Shown piece after piece: positions 36,776 to 45,651 of a stretch of 64,000 nucleotides of DNA. The notes beneath the pieces are model-generated. The model was given only the letters and a program-made list of their open reading frames with translations, made no database searches and was not told the origin of the DNA. The first letter of the stretch is position 1; every line of letters begins with the position of its first letter. The position numbers and the translations under genes were made by a program. Origin of the DNA: Pyrinomonadaceae bacterium (GTDB lineage Bacteria > Acidobacteriota > Blastocatellia > Pyrinomonadales > Pyrinomonadaceae); assembly GCA_028284415.1 (NCBI GenBank), contig JANQRU010000004.1:310001-374000 (forward strand), given 5' to 3'.

Positions 36776-38557
36776 TTAAAATTCCCAAAAATATGGAATT
36801 AAGAAAGTTGCCGCGATCCATAAAATAATATTTAGAGGTGTCCCAACTTTCAAAAAATCGGCAAATCTGTATTGACCCGGACCATAAATAAGCGTGTTGG
36901 TTTGATAGCCAACAGGTGTCATAAAGCTTGCTGATGCAGCGATCATAACGGCTACTAAAAATGGTCTCGGACTAACTCCCAAAGTATTAGCGGTGGCAAT
37001 GGCAATCGGTGCAAGCAAAGCAGCGGTTGCGTTGTTAGACATTACACCCGTTAGAAGTGAAGTTAATAAGAAAAATGCCGAAACTATTGCAATCGGTCCT
37101 CCCCAACTTTCGACACTTGAAACAATCGTAGAAGACAAAAGCTTTGCCGCACCCGTATTTTCCAAAGCAATTCCAAGAGTTAAAACCCCCGCCAACAGAA
37201 AAATAATTCGCCATTCGATTGCTTTGTAGGCTTCCTCCATCCTTATGCAGCCAACTAAAACCATTAAAATCGAACCGATTATAGAGCTGACAACGATTGG
37301 CATTATTCCTAAAGTTGCTGTGATAACAACCCCGAAAACAATTGCCAATGCCGGAATAAGTTTTCGTTTACGGAATTTTTCCGTCTTAATCTCGGATGTG
37401 ATAACAAAGGAAGGATTTGAAGCTAACTGATTATAACGATTAGCCTTAACCTCTAAAAGCAAAGCATCACCTGCGTTTAGCTTTGTGTGTGAAAGTTTCT
37501 CACGCATCAACTTTCCGCGATGTCTAAGTGCCAGAACCGAAGCACCAAACTTTTCTCGAAATTCCAATTCAACTAAAGTTTTGTTTATAAAGTAAGAATT
37601 GAGAGCTACGACTGCTTCAACCAATTTTGTGTCTTCGGACTCAACATCTTCATCGCTCCATTTGAATTGCGGTTTAAATAAAATGCCTTTGCGAGCCTGA
37701 ATTTTCTTAAATTTATCCAGATCACAACGAATCCGTAAAACATCACCGATCTGCAAAATCGTATCTGGAGAAGGAACAGGCATAACTTCTCCTTCTCTTA
37801 TGATTTCGATGATCGCAATATCTACTTCTTTAACTAGCGGAGCATCTTTGAGCTTATACCCAATTGATGAAGAATTCGGCAGCAGAACTACTTCAGTGAT
37901 ATACTCCTGCAAACGAAAACTCTCTAACAAATCCCCTTCAACCCGCCTTTCCGGAATAAGACGAATTCCAATCGTCAACATATATACTGTGCCGATAACA
38001 AATAGAATTATGCCTATTGGAGCAAATTCAAACATTGTAAAAGCTTTTTCACCTGATTTTTCGGCAATTGAGCTAACGAGTATATTCGTTGATGTTCCAA
38101 TAAGTGTACAAATACCACCAAACATCGAAGCAAAAGACATCGGCATCAAAAGCTTTGAACGACTGACTTTTATCTCTTTTGCAACACCGAGCAAGATTGG
38201 AATAAAAATGGCGACAACGGGTGTGTTATTTATAAAAGCCGAGAAAAAGCCGACTGCGATCATCACCGTAATGAGTCCCAGCCAATAACTACGACTAAAA
38301 ACATCTGAGGTAATTTTTCCTAAATATCTAACTGCCCCCGTCTTAAAAAGTCCTTCACTGATAATGAACATTGCGGCAACAGTCACAGTTGCCTTGTTAC
38401 TAAACCCTGAGATTCCTTCTTCGGGAGATATAATGTTAAACGCCAGCAATGTGGACATCACAACAATTGCTACCACATCAACCGAAAGTTTCTCAGTAGC
38501 AAAAAGGATGACCGCAACTATTGCCACGGCAAAAACTAAAATAATCTCAGGAGTCAT
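36776..38557 (-). CDS. SLC13-type permease with RCK_C domains, paralog B
   Basis: This 593-residue protein is co-linear with paralog A over its whole length. It has the same loops ([30 protein letters not shown]), the same double RCK_C region and the same C-terminal [12 protein letters not shown]. The two lie in tandem 56 bp apart and are probably co-transcribed. They differ mainly in the central soluble region, which may let them respond to different cytoplasmic ligands. The third paralog (16075-17967) is more diverged and has a longer linker between RCK modules. Confidence 0.88.
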   Translation of the reverse strand: MTPEIILVFAVAIVAVILFATEKLSVDVVAIVVMSTLLAFNIISPEEGISGFSNKATVTVAAMFIISEGLFKTGAVRYLGKITSDVFSRSYWLGLITVMIAVGFFSAFINNTPVVAIFIPILLGVAKEIKVSRSKLLMPMSFASMFGGICTLIGTSTNILVSSIAEKSGEKAFTMFEFAPIGIILFVIGTVYMLTIGIRLIPERRVEGDLLESFRLQEYITEVVLLPNSSSIGYKLKDAPLVKEVDIAIIEIIREGEVMPVPSPDTILQIGDVLRIRCDLDKFKKIQARKGILFKPQFKWSDEDVESEDTKLVEAVVALNSYFINKTLVELEFREKFGASVLALRHRGKLMREKLSHTKLNAGDALLLEVKANRYNQLASNPSFVITSEIKTEKFRKRKLIPALAIVFGVVITATLGIMPIVVSSIIGSILMVLVGCIRMEEAYKAIEWRIIFLLAGVLTLGIALENTGAAKLLSSTIVSSVESWGGPIAIVSAFFLLTSLLTGVMSNNATAALLAPIAIATANTLGVSPRPFLVAVMIAASASFMTPVGYQTNTLIYGPGQYRFADFLKVGTPLNIILWIAATFLIPYFWEF

Positions 38558-38895
38558 AAAAACTACTTACTTGCTTAATGTAAAGACACTTCACCAATGA
38601 ATTTATTAGAAACTCATAATTCTGTAAAAAAAAACTGCTGTCCTGGCTAAATCTTCTTTTGGATGAGGTCGGGAAAATGCAGAAAAAACAAGAGCATATT
38701 CCAGCTATCCTGCAAATGCTTTTTGGAAAGAAAATCTATTGAATAAAACCTAAAATATAAAGAATGCAAATAGAATTTGCCTACTAGATAAGTTGCTTAA
38801 GCTAAAAACCACACAAGCGATAAATTTTCTTTGAAAAACGACTAGCTTAAATTTATCGCCTGCTTATTAATGGTTTTTGTAATTTGATACTTACT
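38558..38895. other. Intergenic region upstream of permease paralog B
   Basis: About 340 bp with no credible ORF. It contains a terminator-like hairpin for the small upstream gene (38817-38859) and a GCAAAT-N3-ATTTGC inverted repeat (38766-38780) that might be an operator. No sigma-54 element with correct spacing was found. Confidence 0.5.
38817..38859 (-). terminator. Terminator-like hairpin after the 67-residue membrane protein gene
   Basis: An 11-bp perfect stem (38817-38827 with 38849-38859) lies 36 bp after the stop of the small gene. On the minus strand it is followed by GTGTGGTTTTTAG. The outer AAAAACCA and TGGTTTTT arms can pair further. Confidence 0.5.
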
Positions 38896-39099
38896 CTATT
38901 CGGTAATATGTATGTCCTCAGATTTGTTAACTCTCTTTGATAAGAACATCACACCGCAAACAACCGTCAGAACTACAAATAATGCTCCGAGGATCATATA
39001 CAACATTCCTGCATCCTCATTAGCCTGAAAGCTGTAGAAAAAGAAAGCGGCTGCTATGGCAAAAACCAAAGCTAAAATTGCAAATAAAACATCTTTCAT
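38896..39099 (-). CDS. Small two-helix membrane protein, 67 residues
   Basis: A 67-residue protein with two hydrophobic helices (about 3-22 and 30-51) and a charged C terminus (SKRVNKSEDIHITE). GGAGG precedes the ATG. It appears to be a single-gene unit, with a hairpin terminator downstream and its own upstream region. No family is recognised and the function is unknown. Confidence 0.65.
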   Translation of the reverse strand: MKDVLFAILALVFAIAAAFFFYSFQANEDAGMLYMILGALFVVLTVVCGVMFLSKRVNKSEDIHITE

Positions 39100-39420
39100 A
39101 AATTCATTCCTCCAATCTTTATGAAAAGTCTATCTATTGTAATGAAACCAATCCCCAAAAATTACAAAACCACTTAATCAGTTTTACTTTGTAATTCTTC
39201 AAAATTGAACTGCTTTTCTAGATTTCACCTTATGTTACTCTTTTTTTGGAAAAAAAGGCAAGATTTTTTTCCGATAACTATACAAAAGTCTGTAAATTCT
39301 TGTAAATATGTGCTTTAAATTAAACAAACACACAGTATTTGATCTTTTTCGATACTTGAATTACCTGCTTAACACTCAAGAAAAGAATAATGAAATAATT
39401 TAGAAAAGATGAATTAGTAT
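39100..39420. other. AT-rich intergenic region downstream of the transhydrogenase genes
   Basis: About 320 bp with no credible ORF. It includes the ribosome-binding site of the small downstream gene and a perfect 9-bp A/T-rich stem near 39250-39275, which lacks a following T tract on the minus strand. A promoter for the small gene is likely here, but no clear boxes were seen. Confidence 0.45.
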
Positions 39421-40788
39421 TTATTGATCAAATTCACGAACCAATTGGCTAATTGATTCCTTTGCATCACCAAAAAGCATACGCACATTTTCTTTGAAAA
39501 AGAGTGGATTTTCGACTCCTGCAAACCCCGAAGCCATTGAACGCTTGAGAACAAAAACTGTGCGAGCAAGATCAGCGTTAACGATCGGCATTCCATACAG
39601 AGGGCTTGATTCATCTTCGCGGGCAGCAGGATTTACAACGTCATTTGCACCGATGACAATGGCAACGTCAAAATTTTCAATGCGCGGATTAACTGCCTCC
39701 ATTTCCAACAAAACATCATAAGAAACATCCGCCTCAGCAAGCAAAACATTCATATGTCCGGGCATACGTCCTGCGACAGGATGGACTCCATAAACAACTT
39801 CCGCTCCATTTGCTTCGAGTAGTTCTTGCAATTCTTTTACGATATGCTGTGCTTGAGCGACTGCCATTCCATAGCCCGGAATTATTAAAACGCTTGAAGC
39901 CGCTTCCAAAATATAAAATGCGTCTTCGGCAATAATTGGTTTGACCGTTCCTTCGATCTCCCCTTTGGCAGTTTTGGGCGACCCGAAACCGCTGAACAAG
40001 ACATTTGAAAGCGAACGGTTCATTGCCTTGCACATAATTTGAGTCAGAATTATTCCGCTTGCTCCAACCAGAGAACCTGCAACGATCAAAAGTAAATTGT
40101 TTATCGCAAAGCCGGCTGCACAAGCTGCTAGTCCTGAATAACTGTTTAAAAGTGAGATAACTACCGGCATATCGCCGCCGCCGATCGGAATGACAAACAT
40201 TATTCCAAGCAACAAAGAAAGCACAATGACTATCCATAGATAATCATTGTTCAAAGAAGGATTTGAAATCAACAACACTCCCGCTGCCAACAAACCTAAC
40301 AATAAAATTGCGTTTACAATTTGCTGACCTGTAAACATTATTGGATTACTCGTAATTTTTTCACTCAGTTTCCCCCATGCTATGAAGCTTCCGGTAAAAG
40401 TTACTCCGCCGATAAAAACTGAGAGAAAAATCGCGGCAGCAGAAAATTGCGAAACTATTTTCGGATCAAATGCCGCCAAACCAACCAATAAACTTGCTAA
40501 CCCGCCAAAGCCATTAAAGAGTGCCACCATTTCAGGCATTGCTGTCATTGCAACCATTCGTGCTGCCAAAGCACCGATGATTCCTCCGACGACAACTCCT
40601 AATAAAATCCACTGATATTCAATAATTCCCTGACTAAATAGCGTTACAACGACAGCAATAAACATCCCCAACGAAGATATAAAATTTCCTCGTCTCGCCG
40701 TCGCGGGCGAACTCAATTCTTTCAGCCCGTATATGAATAATATAGCTGAAAAAACATAGGTAATGTTTATGATTATTGCCGTGTTCAT
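39421..40788 (-). CDS. pntB: NAD(P) transhydrogenase beta subunit
   Basis: This 455-residue protein has about eight or nine membrane helices (about 5-265) followed by the NADP(H)-binding domain III (about 280-455). Domain III contains IIPGYGMAVAQAQH near 307, HPVAGRMPGHMNVLLAEA near 348, and VVIGANDVVNPAA near 390. It couples proton movement to hydride transfer from NADH to NADP+. Its start abuts the stop of the alpha-2 gene with no gap, which fits a single operon. Confidence 0.96.
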   Translation of the reverse strand: MNTAIIINITYVFSAILFIYGLKELSSPATARRGNFISSLGMFIAVVVTLFSQGIIEYQWILLGVVVGGIIGALAARMVAMTAMPEMVALFNGFGGLASLLVGLAAFDPKIVSQFSAAAIFLSVFIGGVTFTGSFIAWGKLSEKITSNPIMFTGQQIVNAILLLGLLAAGVLLISNPSLNNDYLWIVIVLSLLLGIMFVIPIGGGDMPVVISLLNSYSGLAACAAGFAINNLLLIVAGSLVGASGIILTQIMCKAMNRSLSNVLFSGFGSPKTAKGEIEGTVKPIIAEDAFYILEAASSVLIIPGYGMAVAQAQHIVKELQELLEANGAEVVYGVHPVAGRMPGHMNVLLAEADVSYDVLLEMEAVNPRIENFDVAIVIGANDVVNPAAREDESSPLYGMPIVNADLARTVFVLKRSMASGFAGVENPLFFKENVRMLFGDAKESISQLVREFDQ

Positions 40789-41082
40789 TTATTTTTTGCC
40801 TTTTAATTCTTTCTTTTTGAACATCTCCAGCATACGGTCTGTGACAAGATAACCACCGATAACATTTATCGTTGCGAAAACCACTGCGGCTGTTCCAAGA
40901 ATTGTTGCAATTTGTGATTGCCCCGCCCCCGCCGAAGCCAAAGCACCAATTAGAGTTATTCCTGAAATCGCATTCGATCCTGACATCAAAGGAGTATGCA
41001 GAGTTGCGGGGACTTTGTTTATAAGTTCAAAGCCCAGAAAGATAGAAAGAATTAAAATAAATGCTAAAAATACGATTTCCAT
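40789..41082 (-). CDS. pntAB: NAD(P) transhydrogenase alpha-2 (membrane) subunit
   Basis: This 97-residue protein has three or four hydrophobic helices and the conserved segment HTPLMSGSNAISGI. It corresponds to the membrane part of PntA, split from the NAD-binding part as in the three-subunit transhydrogenases of Rhodospirillum type. It lies between alpha-1 and beta, 12 bp after the former. Confidence 0.95.
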   Translation of the reverse strand: MEIVFLAFILILSIFLGFELINKVPATLHTPLMSGSNAISGITLIGALASAGAGQSQIATILGTAAVVFATINVIGGYLVTDRMLEMFKKKELKGKK

Positions 41083-41094
41083 AATTTTCCCATA

Positions 41095-42210
41095 TTACAA
41101 CTCTCTAATTATTTGACCATCGTGCGTTATCATACACCCCTTCAAGATTTCATTTTCAAAATCCAACTTGAAGATTTTCGATTCCTCATCCCAAAATTCA
41201 TCAATCAAATTATAAAGATTTGATGAATACATCGTGCCTGCATCTTTTGCCACGAAATTTGTCCAATTACCATCACCAATAATGGTTACGCCTTCAAAAT
41301 CAACTGTTTCACCCGCAACCGAACCCTCAACATTCCCGCCTGTTTCCGCCGCCATATCAACTATGACACTTCCCTTTTTCATTCCCGCGAGCATATCTTT
41401 TGTGATTATTCGCGGCGGTTTACGACCGAAAACCTGAGCGGTTGTGATAACTATATCTGACTCTGCAATTTGTTTTTTTTGTCCTTGTTTTTGTAGTTCT
41501 ATTTGCTCAGGCGTAAGCTCGACTGCATATCCATCTTTTGTTTGTGCCGTCTCTCCCAAATCAATGTCTAAAAATTTCGCTCCTAAAGATTGTACTTGCT
41601 CGGCAACGACTGCTCGGGTATCAAATGCAACAACCTTTGCACCGAGTCTTTTTGCTGTCGCAATTGCCTGCAAACCCGCAACCCCTGCACCGATCACAAA
41701 AACCGTCGCAGGCTTCAGAGTTCCGGCAGGCGTCATCATCATCGGTAAAATGCTTGGCAATTTCTGTGAAGCCAAAATCACCATTACATAACCCGCAAGA
41801 TTTGCCTGCGAGCTTAAAGCATCCATCTTTTGGGCAAGCGTCGTACGAGGAATCATTTCCATACTGATTGCCGTGATTTCATTCTTGCTAAATTCCTCAA
41901 TCAATTCTTTTTCATTGAATGGATCAAGAAAACTTATATGAATGCTTCCTTTTTTTAGTTTTGGAATTTCTTCTAAGGCAGGTTTGCGAATACGTAAAAT
42001 TATATCTGAGGTTTGCAGGATTTTATCTCGCTCAGTAGATATTTTTGCCCCTGCTTCTTCATATTCTTCATTGGAGAATTCGCTTCTTTCTCCCAAATCT
42101 TTCTCAACTAAAACCTCTGCTCCCAAACGCAAGAATCTTTTTACGTCTTTTGGAATTACCGCAACACGCTTTTCATCAAGATAAGATTCTTTCGGAACAC
42201 CGACTAGCAT
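41095..42210 (-). CDS. pntAA: NAD(P) transhydrogenase alpha-1 (NAD-binding) subunit
   Basis: This protein has 371 residues from the ATG at 42210, which has GGAGAAG 9 bp upstream; an upstream in-frame TTG is rejected. It has the alanine-dehydrogenase-like N-terminal fold (VGVPKESYLDEKRVAV) and a Rossmann NAD site VIGAGVAGLQAIATAKRLG near residue 170. It also has RAVVAEQVQSLGAKFLDID and the C-terminal GVTIIGDGN motif. It supplies domain I of transhydrogenase. It starts 61 bp after hypE on the same strand, so it may be read from the hydrogenase transcript; I see no clear promoter in the gap. Confidence 0.95.
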   Translation of the reverse strand: MLVGVPKESYLDEKRVAVIPKDVKRFLRLGAEVLVEKDLGERSEFSNEEYEEAGAKISTERDKILQTSDIILRIRKPALEEIPKLKKGSIHISFLDPFNEKELIEEFSKNEITAISMEMIPRTTLAQKMDALSSQANLAGYVMVILASQKLPSILPMMMTPAGTLKPATVFVIGAGVAGLQAIATAKRLGAKVVAFDTRAVVAEQVQSLGAKFLDIDLGETAQTKDGYAVELTPEQIELQKQGQKKQIAESDIVITTAQVFGRKPPRIITKDMLAGMKKGSVIVDMAAETGGNVEGSVAGETVDFEGVTIIGDGNWTNFVAKDAGTMYSSNLYNLIDEFWDEESKIFKLDFENEILKGCMITHDGQIIREL

Positions 42211-42271
42211 TGAATCAAGCTTCTCCAATTTTTACTTTGTCAACTAATGTAACTCATAAACTCCTTTTTTA

Positions 42272-43342
42272 TCAACAAATTCTGGGAAGTTGCTCGCCAA
42301 GTTGCATATCTACGACTCTCGTTCCGCCAATTCCCGTTTTGGCAACGACCATTCCGGAGTTTTGTTCGACGACTTCGCCGATGATCGCGGATTCTTTGCC
42401 GAACTCGTTTTTTTGCATTGTTTCGAGCATTTCTTCCGACTTTTCTCTTGGGACGATAGCGAGAAGTTTGCCTTCGTTGGCGACGTAGAATGGATCGAGT
42501 CCGAGCAATTCGCAGGCTGAACGGACGGTTTGTGGAACTGGGATTTTGCTGTCTTCGAGGACGATACCGACGTTTGAGGATTTGGCAATTTCATTTAGTG
42601 CCGAAGCGATTCCGCCGCGTGTCGGATCACGTATAACGCGGATTTCTTTTGTAACTTCGAGCATTTCTTCGATTAGGAAGTTCAAATTTGCACAATCGGA
42701 TTCGACGGGTGCATCAAACTCCAAGCCTTCGCGTTCTGACATAATTGCAATACCGTGCAAACCGATTTCGCCTGAAACAATGACGACATCGCCCGGCTGT
42801 GCCAAGTTTGGAGCTAAATTTACATCTTTTGGAATAACACCGATTCCCGAAGTGTTGATGAAAAGCCCATCGCCTTTGCCTTTGTCAACAACCTTTGTGT
42901 CGCCCGTTACGATCTGCACTTCAGCAAGCCTCGCCTGTTCGCCCATTGTGTTGACGATTTTTCCTAGCGATTCGACCTCAAAACCTTCTTCGATGATAAA
43001 ACCGCAACTCAAATAAACAGGCTTCGCACCAGCCATCGCCACATCATTGACCGTTCCATTCACCGCCAAATTGCCTATATTTCCACCCCGAAAAAAAAGT
43101 GGTTGAACAACAAAAGAATCCGTCGAATAAGAAAGTCTTCCGCCGTCTTTCAAAAGTTCTGCAACATCCAACGAAGCCGAATCGCTCAATTTATCTAGCG
43201 TTTCATTAGAAAACGCCGGAACAAAAAGATTCTCAACAAGTTCATTCGACAATTTCCCACCACCACCGTGTCCGAGAACAATTTTCGGATAATCACGCAA
43301 TGGCAAAGGACAAACCCAACTTTCAAAATCTAAATCATTCAT
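42272..43342 (-). CDS. hypE: Hydrogenase maturation protein HypE
   Basis: This 356-residue protein has the PurM-like ATPase fold (LGHGGGGKLSNELV near residue 23). It ends in the signature PRIC, whose terminal cysteine accepts the carbamoyl group from HypF and is dehydrated to thiocyanate, the source of the CN ligands of the NiFe site. It is the last hydrogenase maturation gene of the set. It follows a 196-residue unknown protein by 51 bp. Confidence 0.97.
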   Translation of the reverse strand: MNDLDFESWVCPLPLRDYPKIVLGHGGGGKLSNELVENLFVPAFSNETLDKLSDSASLDVAELLKDGGRLSYSTDSFVVQPLFFRGGNIGNLAVNGTVNDVAMAGAKPVYLSCGFIIEEGFEVESLGKIVNTMGEQARLAEVQIVTGDTKVVDKGKGDGLFINTSGIGVIPKDVNLAPNLAQPGDVVIVSGEIGLHGIAIMSEREGLEFDAPVESDCANLNFLIEEMLEVTKEIRVIRDPTRGGIASALNEIAKSSNVGIVLEDSKIPVPQTVRSACELLGLDPFYVANEGKLLAIVPREKSEEMLETMQKNEFGKESAIIGEVVEQNSGMVVAKTGIGGTRVVDMQLGEQLPRIC

Positions 43343-43393
43343 AGGTGCTGAATCAAAAATACAGTGTTTATATGCTTCTGTCAGTCAAATTTC

Positions 43394-43984
43394 TTAATAA
43401 GTAGTACTCAACTTGTAAAACTTTAAAAGACTTGAAATTAAAGGCAAGGCAAGAATTGCCCCCACAAGAGAATTCAGTGGATATGGGAAAAGTCCGCTAA
43501 TCAAAGCTAAGGCAACGCTTATCATGGTAATGCGGTTTCTAATGTTATCTAACTCTTCTTGTCGCTCATACTTGGGAACAAGTTTATCAATTATAACCTT
43601 TTCTATGGAGGGATCAATAATTCCACCCGATGGGCTATTTTCCATTTCATCTTGTAAGCGTTTCCATTCAAGGAAGTGTTTCGATGTTGCATTAGCATGG
43701 GCTTCTGATTGCTCTTGCAATACTGCTGCTCTTGCAAGAGCAGGAATATTTTGACTTACTTGCTCTTGCATAGATTCTTGCTGTTGTTCAAGTTCTTTTA
43801 TTCTTTCTTCAGAAATATCTTTTGCAACGTGTCGATCAACGAACTCAAGAAGGTTTTCTTGTTTTTTATTGTTTCGCCTTTGATCAAGATAAGCTAAAAG
43901 AGTAATAATCCCAAAGATTAAAGAACCTGCGGTTGCCCAATCCTGTAATGTCAAACTTTTTACTGAGTCAATAATAGATTGCAT
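43394..43984 (-). CDS. Membrane-anchored coiled-coil protein of unknown function
   Basis: A 196-residue protein with an N-terminal membrane helix (about 17-33), a Gln/Glu-rich coiled coil (about 40-120, KELEQQQESMQEQV), and two hydrophobic helices near the C terminus (about 148-188). It lies between hypD and hypE on the same strand, but I know no hydrogenase accessory protein like it. It could be a genuine accessory protein or a later insertion into the operon; the local base composition is like its neighbours. Confidence 0.6.
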   Translation of the reverse strand: MQSIIDSVKSLTLQDWATAGSLIFGIITLLAYLDQRRNNKKQENLLEFVDRHVAKDISEERIKELEQQQESMQEQVSQNIPALARAAVLQEQSEAHANATSKHFLEWKRLQDEMENSPSGGIIDPSIEKVIIDKLVPKYERQEELDNIRNRITMISVALALISGLFPYPLNSLVGAILALPLISSLLKFYKLSTTY

Positions 43985-44078
43985 GGCTATTTCATAGGAG
44001 TTGATTAAACAAAATGATATTGATGTTACTTAGGGATATGTGAACTATCAAACCAAATTTTGAAAGTAGTATAGCAAA

Positions 44079-45179
44079 CTATTTCGCAGTCGCCGCAAAC
44101 CGTCCGTAATTATAATAGGCAGCACAGGCTCCTTCGCTTGAAACCATTGTTGCTCCCAAAGGTTTTCGTGGGGTGCATTCTTTGCCGAAAGCGGGACATT
44201 CGTGGGGTTTGATTGTGCCTTGGAGAACTTCGCCACTTTTGCAAAGTGGAGATTCATGGGTTTCGATGTCAGTTACGTTGAATTTATATTCGGCATCGAA
44301 ATCTCTGTAGTTTTCCGAGAGACTCCAACCGCTTTCGGGGATTACGCCGATGCCACGCCACGCCCGGTCTTTTGTTTCAAAAACACTTTCAAGCATCTTT
44401 TGGGCTGCCGTGTTGCCTTCTGATGTAACAATTCTTTGATAGGCATTTTCGGTTTCAAATTTGCCGTTTTCGAGTTGAATAACGGCTCGGCGAATTCCTT
44501 CTAAAACGTCCAGAGGCTCGAATCCCGTAACGATTATCGGCACTTTGTATTTTTCGCTTAAAGGTGGATATTGTTCGTAGCCCATAATCGAACAGACGTG
44601 TCCGGCGGCTAAAAATGCCTGCACGCGATTGGTTGGTGATTCCATAATTGCGGCGATTGCGGGCGGAACGAGAACGTGCGATACGAGCATCGAAAAATTC
44701 TCAATTCCTTGTTCTTTCGCCTGAAAAACAGCCATCGCATTTGCAGGTGCTGTCGTTTCAAATCCAACTCCGAAAAATACAACTTCCTTGTCGGGATTTT
44801 CCCTCGCAAATTTCAAAGCATCGAGCGGAGAATAAACTGTCCGTATGTCGCCACCTTCGCTCTTGATGCGGAATAAATCTTTGTCACTCCCAGGAACACG
44901 TAGCATATCGCCAAAAGAGCAAAAAATTACATTAGGCGTTGCAGCGATTGCTAGAGCTTTGTCAATTAATTCAAGAGGCGTAACGCAAACGGGACATCCA
45001 GGACCGTGAATCAATTCAATTTCATCGGGAAGAAGTTGGTCAATTCCATTACGTATAATCGAATGAGTTTGCCCGCCGCAAACTTCCATAATCGCCCAAT
45101 CTTTCGTCGTAACTGCTTTTATTTCATCAAGTAATTTTTTCGCCAATTCAGGATCACGGAATTCTTCTAAGTATTTCAT
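44079..45179 (-). CDS. hypD: Hydrogenase maturation protein HypD
   Basis: This protein has 366 residues from the ATG at 45179, chosen for its GAGGTGAAG ribosome-binding site; an ATG 24 bp upstream reads from a palindromic repeat and is rejected. Conserved HypD motifs are [29 protein letters not shown] and the C-terminal cysteine cluster region ending CAAYYNYGR. HypD carries a [4Fe-4S] cluster. With HypC it forms the scaffold on which the Fe(CN)2CO unit of the active site is assembled. The upstream repeat element lies between hypC and this gene. Confidence 0.96.
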   Translation of the reverse strand: MKYLEEFRDPELAKKLLDEIKAVTTKDWAIMEVCGGQTHSIIRNGIDQLLPDEIELIHGPGCPVCVTPLELIDKALAIAATPNVIFCSFGDMLRVPGSDKDLFRIKSEGGDIRTVYSPLDALKFARENPDKEVVFFGVGFETTAPANAMAVFQAKEQGIENFSMLVSHVLVPPAIAAIMESPTNRVQAFLAAGHVCSIMGYEQYPPLSEKYKVPIIVTGFEPLDVLEGIRRAVIQLENGKFETENAYQRIVTSEGNTAAQKMLESVFETKDRAWRGIGVIPESGWSLSENYRDFDAEYKFNVTDIETHESPLCKSGEVLQGTIKPHECPAFGKECTPRKPLGATMVSSEGACAAYYNYGRFAATAK

Positions 45180-45194
45180 TTCTTCACCTCTTTT

Positions 45195-45256
45195 TTTGCC
45201 CACGAATCACACTAATGAACACGAATCAAAGAAGATTCGTGCTATTCGTGGGCAAA
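45195..45256. repeat. Palindromic repeat, CCCACGAAT family, copy 1
   Basis: Sixty-two base pairs between hypC and hypD. The left arm begins TTTGCCCACGAAT and the right arm ends ATTCGTGGGCAAA, and inside are further ACACGAAT-like units about 10 bp apart. The other copies are at 50774-50886 and 63831-64000. Confidence 0.75.
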
Positions 45257-45263
45257 TGAATCT

Positions 45264-45539
45264 CTAACTTGCCGTTGCTACATCACTGTAATCTTCGATG
45301 CCTAATTCTTCTTCTAAAAGTCCTAAATCCCGAAACGTCTGCAAAGTCTCAAGGGCAGACTTTTCATCAAGTTTCTGAATCGCAAAACCGACGTGGACAA
45401 TCGCATAATCGCCAACTGTTATGTCTGGCAAATATGCGAGGCAAATCTCTTTCGTTATGCCGTCAAAATCAATTTTGCCCATCGTCGTATTATTCGCTTC
45501 ATAAACTTCCAAAACCTTTCCCGGAACTGCTAAACACAT
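45264..45539 (-). CDS. hypC: Hydrogenase maturation chaperone HypC
   Basis: This 91-residue protein begins MCLAVPGKVLE, with the catalytic Cys2 that binds the Fe(CN)2CO unit, and has the beta-barrel pattern GDYAIVHVGFAIQKLDE of HypC/HupF. It works with HypD to move iron with its ligands to the large subunit. It lies between hypF and hypD, with repeat elements on both sides. Confidence 0.97.
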   Translation of the reverse strand: MCLAVPGKVLEVYEANNTTMGKIDFDGITKEICLAYLPDITVGDYAIVHVGFAIQKLDEKSALETLQTFRDLGLLEEELGIEDYSDVATAS

Positions 45540-45562
45540 AAAATTTTACTCCGTATTTTCTT

Positions 45563-45651
45563 AATCAGTATAACGAGCGATAGCGAGTAACTTAATTTGC
45601 TATTAAGTTGATTTTTTATGAACCTGCTCACTATAGTTCGCTATACTGATT
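45563..45651. repeat. Long inverted repeat at the end of hypF
   Basis: Imperfect arms of about 27 bp share AATCAGTATA and GATAG/ATAGT cores (left about 45563-45590, right about 45625-45651). A small internal CTTAAT/ATTAAG hairpin sits in the loop. The right arm supplies the last codons and stop of hypF. It could act as a terminator, but no copy of this family was recognised elsewhere in the window. Confidence 0.65.

Noticed and set aside
38766..38781. Sigma-54-like element upstream of permease paralog B
   Set aside because: GG and GC are separated by 12 bp, not 10, and the first half lacks the CAC/CAT part. It is more simply a GCAAAT inverted repeat.
39250..39275. A/T-only hairpin after pntB as a terminator
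   Set aside because: The stem is almost only A/T and is followed on the minus strand by A residues rather than a T tract.
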